Below are positions 37,931-39,584 of a DNA stretch of 39,584 bases, in pieces (position 1 is the first letter of the stretch; each line of letters opens with the position of its first letter). The notes beneath the pieces are model-generated. The model was not told the DNA's origin and made no database searches. It was given only the letters and a program-made list of their open reading frames with translations. A program made the translations under genes and the position numbers. This DNA comes from Egibacteraceae bacterium (GTDB lineage Bacteria; Actinomycetota; Nitriliruptoria; Euzebyales; Egibacteraceae). The DNA lies in the NCBI GenBank assembly GCA_040905805.1, contig JBBDQS010000165.1, positions 23,407 through 62,990 of the forward strand, read 5' to 3'.

Positions 37931-39460
37931 ATGGACCTGCCCGGAGCCCACGGCTCGTACTGGATCGACTCGACGCCCCATCCCGGTTTCCCAGCCCTTG
38001 CCGGCGACGAGGCCGGCGACGTCGCGGTCCTGGGCGCCGGCATCGTCGGCTTGACCGTCGCGTTGCTGCTGGCCGAGGCCGGCCGCTCGGTGGTGCTCGT
38101 GGACGCCGGCCCTGTGGCTGGGGGGGTGTCGGGGCACACGACCGCCAAGGTCACGGTGGGCCACTCGACGATCTACTCGACGATCACGAAGCGCATGGGC
38201 GCCCCGGCGGCGCGGGTGTACGCCGAGTCCAACAGCGCCGCGCTGGCGCACATGGCCACGACCGTCGAGCGGCTCGGCATCGACTGTGACTGGGAGCCCG
38301 CCGACAGCTACCTGTGGGCGCAGACCCCGGACCAGGCGGACACGCTGCGCGCAGAGGCCCAGGCCGCCACGGCGGCCGGGCTGCCCGCGACGTACCTGGC
38401 CAAGGCGCCGCTGCCGTGGCCGACCACCGGGGCGGTGCGGCTGACCGGCCAGGCCCAGTTCCACCCCCGCCGTTACCTGCTCGGCCTCGCCGACGCGCTG
38501 GTGGCCGCCGGCGGGCGGATCTTCACGGGCTCCCGGGCCACCGACGTCGACGACGCCAGCCCGTGCACGGTCACGACCGTCGGGGGGCGGGTGAGCGCCG
38601 CGCACGTGATCGTGGCCACCCACATGCCGTTCCTCGACCGGGGCGGGTTCTTCTCCAAGGTCCATCCCTATCGCGAGCACGTCGTGACCCTGCGGGTGCC
38701 ACCCGGCGCGGTGCCGCGCGGGATGTTCCTGTACGCGGGCTCGCCGACACGCTCGCTGCGCACGATCCCCGACGGGGACGGGGCGCTGCTGCTGGTGTCG
38801 GGCGAGAAGCACCGCACCGGCGAGGAGCCTCGCACCGACGAGCGCTACCGCCGCCTGATCGACTGGGCCGGCGAGCACTTCCCCGTCGGCGCCGTGACCC
38901 ACCGCTGGTCGACCCAGGACAACTACTCCCTGGACGGGCTGCCCTACGTGGGTCGGCTGACCCGCCGCAGCGACCGGCTGCTGACCGCCACCGGCTTCAA
39001 CGCCTGGGGCATGACCGGCGGCACCCTGGCGGCGATGCTGCTGGCCGACCAGGTGGCCGGGCGCGACAACCCGTGGGCGAGCCTGTACGACGCGAACCGG
39101 ATCGGCGCATCCACCGCGGTCAAGACGTTCGTGACCGAGAACGTCGAGGTCGGCAAGCACTTCCTCATCGACCGGCTGTCCAAGGAGGGTCCCGACCGGG
39201 TCGAGGATCTCGGCCCCGGCGATGGCGCGGTGATGAAGGTCGACGGCGACGACGTGGCCGTGTGCCGCGACGCCGACGGCGCGGTGCACGCGGTGTCGGC
39301 GACCTGCACCCACCTCGGCTGCCTGGTGTCGTGGAACCGCGGCGAGACCAGCTGGGACTGCCCCTGCCACGGCTCGCGGTTCGCTCCCGACGGAGCGGTG
39401 CTACACGGTCCGGCGGTGCGCGACCTGCAGGTGCTCCAGCCGCCGGCCGACGGCAGCTGA
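37931..39460 (+). CDS. FAD-dependent oxidoreductase with C-terminal Rieske domain
   Basis: 509 aa. A DAO-type FAD domain (about 1-390): dinucleotide-binding VAVLGAGIVGLTVALLLAEA near residue 34, the GVSGHTTAKVTVGHS segment, and WSTQDNYSLDGLPYVGR and GFNAWGMTGGTLA near its end. A Rieske [2Fe-2S] domain follows (about 420-505) with CTHLGC and CPCHGSRF. Such fusions are thought to pass electrons from flavin to the cluster; the amine or other substrate is unknown. ATG 37931 is chosen because residues before it (from 37808) look non-coding. Confidence 0.9.
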   Translation: MDLPGAHGSYWIDSTPHPGFPALAGDEAGDVAVLGAGIVGLTVALLLAEAGRSVVLVDAGPVAGGVSGHTTAKVTVGHSTIYSTITKRMGAPAARVYAESNSAALAHMATTVERLGIDCDWEPADSYLWAQTPDQADTLRAEAQAATAAGLPATYLAKAPLPWPTTGAVRLTGQAQFHPRRYLLGLADALVAAGGRIFTGSRATDVDDASPCTVTTVGGRVSAAHVIVATHMPFLDRGGFFSKVHPYREHVVTLRVPPGAVPRGMFLYAGSPTRSLRTIPDGDGALLLVSGEKHRTGEEPRTDERYRRLIDWAGEHFPVGAVTHRWSTQDNYSLDGLPYVGRLTRRSDRLLTATGFNAWGMTGGTLAAMLLADQVAGRDNPWASLYDANRIGASTAVKTFVTENVEVGKHFLIDRLSKEGPDRVEDLGPGDGAVMKVDGDDVAVCRDADGAVHAVSATCTHLGCLVSWNRGETSWDCPCHGSRFAPDGAVLHGPAVRDLQVLQPPADGS

Positions 39461-39461
39461 C

Positions 39462-39584
39462 CGGGCCCCGGTCGTTCGGTGACGGCCCGGCAGTGCCCCG
39501 GCCTGGGCCCGGTCGGTCGGTGACGGCCGGGCAGTGCCCCGGCCTGGGCCCGGTCGGTCGGTGACGGCCGGGCAGTGCCCCGGC
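39462..39584 (+). repeat. 41-bp tandem repeat running off the right edge
   Basis: GTGACGGCC begins at 39479, 39520 and 39561; the 41-bp units (GGTCGGTCGGTGACGGCC, then GGGCAGTGCCCCGGCCTGGG) are nearly identical. It starts right after the oxidoreductase stop and continues beyond the window. Each unit contains GCCCGG/CCGGGC-type complements, so it can fold. No spacers, so it is not a CRISPR array. Confidence 0.93.

Noticed and set aside
39462-39584. CRISPR array at the right edge
   Set aside because: Units are contiguous with no unique spacers, and no cas gene is present.

Overview
The window is very GC-rich, and almost every gene uses G or C at third codon positions. Neighbouring genes often overlap by ATGA or GTGA. 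The gene content (parAB, an inactive-looking CwlM-type amidase, trxA/trxB with sigma-R-type promoters, a sigM-like ECF sigma factor, a DUF6049 glycoprotein, pcnA, ino1, DUF5318, a PonA-type PBP, nickel SOD and an actinobacterial qcr complex) indicates the chromosome of an actinobacterium. The combination fits a deep-branching lineage (Nitriliruptoria/Egibacteria-like is my guess; the sequence alone does not prove it). The layout is the origin-proximal block that is broadly conserved in Actinobacteria, so oriC is expected to lie just left of base 1.

Region by region. (1) 3-1948: parA, open at the left edge, and parB. (2) 1949-2998: about 1 kb without intact genes. It holds a decayed tandem duplication of the parB-end/ddl-end junction, a hairpin repeat, a GGGCGGATGGCG array and a strong parS site. 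(3) 2999-6212: ddl and an aminotransferase on the minus strand, diverging from a small membrane protein and a GNAT. (4) 6306-9592: trxB, trxA and a CwlM-like protein on the minus strand, with sigma-R-type promoters before both trx genes, then a B-box membrane protein. (5) 9636-15756, minus strand: NUDIX, DUF6049, Ser/Thr kinase, ECF sigma, anti-sigma-like protein. MurJ/MviN, usually found here, is absent, and the kinase keeps its catalytic residues. (6) 15812-20322: a lone PilT ATPase, a two-component system, and a divergent membrane/lipobox/cupredoxin-like fusion. (7) 20715-22940: pcnA, then an iron-storage pair (bfd, bfr) behind a DtxR/IdeR-like operator. (8) 22945-26834: Uma2, malQ with an in-frame 33-bp tandem repeat, sodN and divergent sodX. 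(9) 26987-33318: ino1 and padR on the minus strand, a 5 x 13-bp iteron array, DUF5318, ponA, and a GT87 gene whose frame runs antisense through the 3' end of ponA. (10) 33384-37006: a small membrane protein and the qcr complex in the order qcrA, small ORF, qcrC, qcrB. (11) 37163-39460: a GNAT and an FAD/Rieske oxidoreductase, followed by a 41-bp tandem repeat that runs off the window.

Functional themes are chromosome segregation (parA, parB, parS), cell-wall synthesis and its control (ddl, CwlM-like, PonA, kinase, GT87), thiol/redox and metal homeostasis (trx, sodN, bfr), and respiration (qcr). The window is also rich in minisatellite-like repeats, both between and inside genes, including four copies of a dispersed hairpin element that always sits just downstream of a gene end. 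I saw no tRNA, rRNA, CRISPR array, insertion sequence or prophage.
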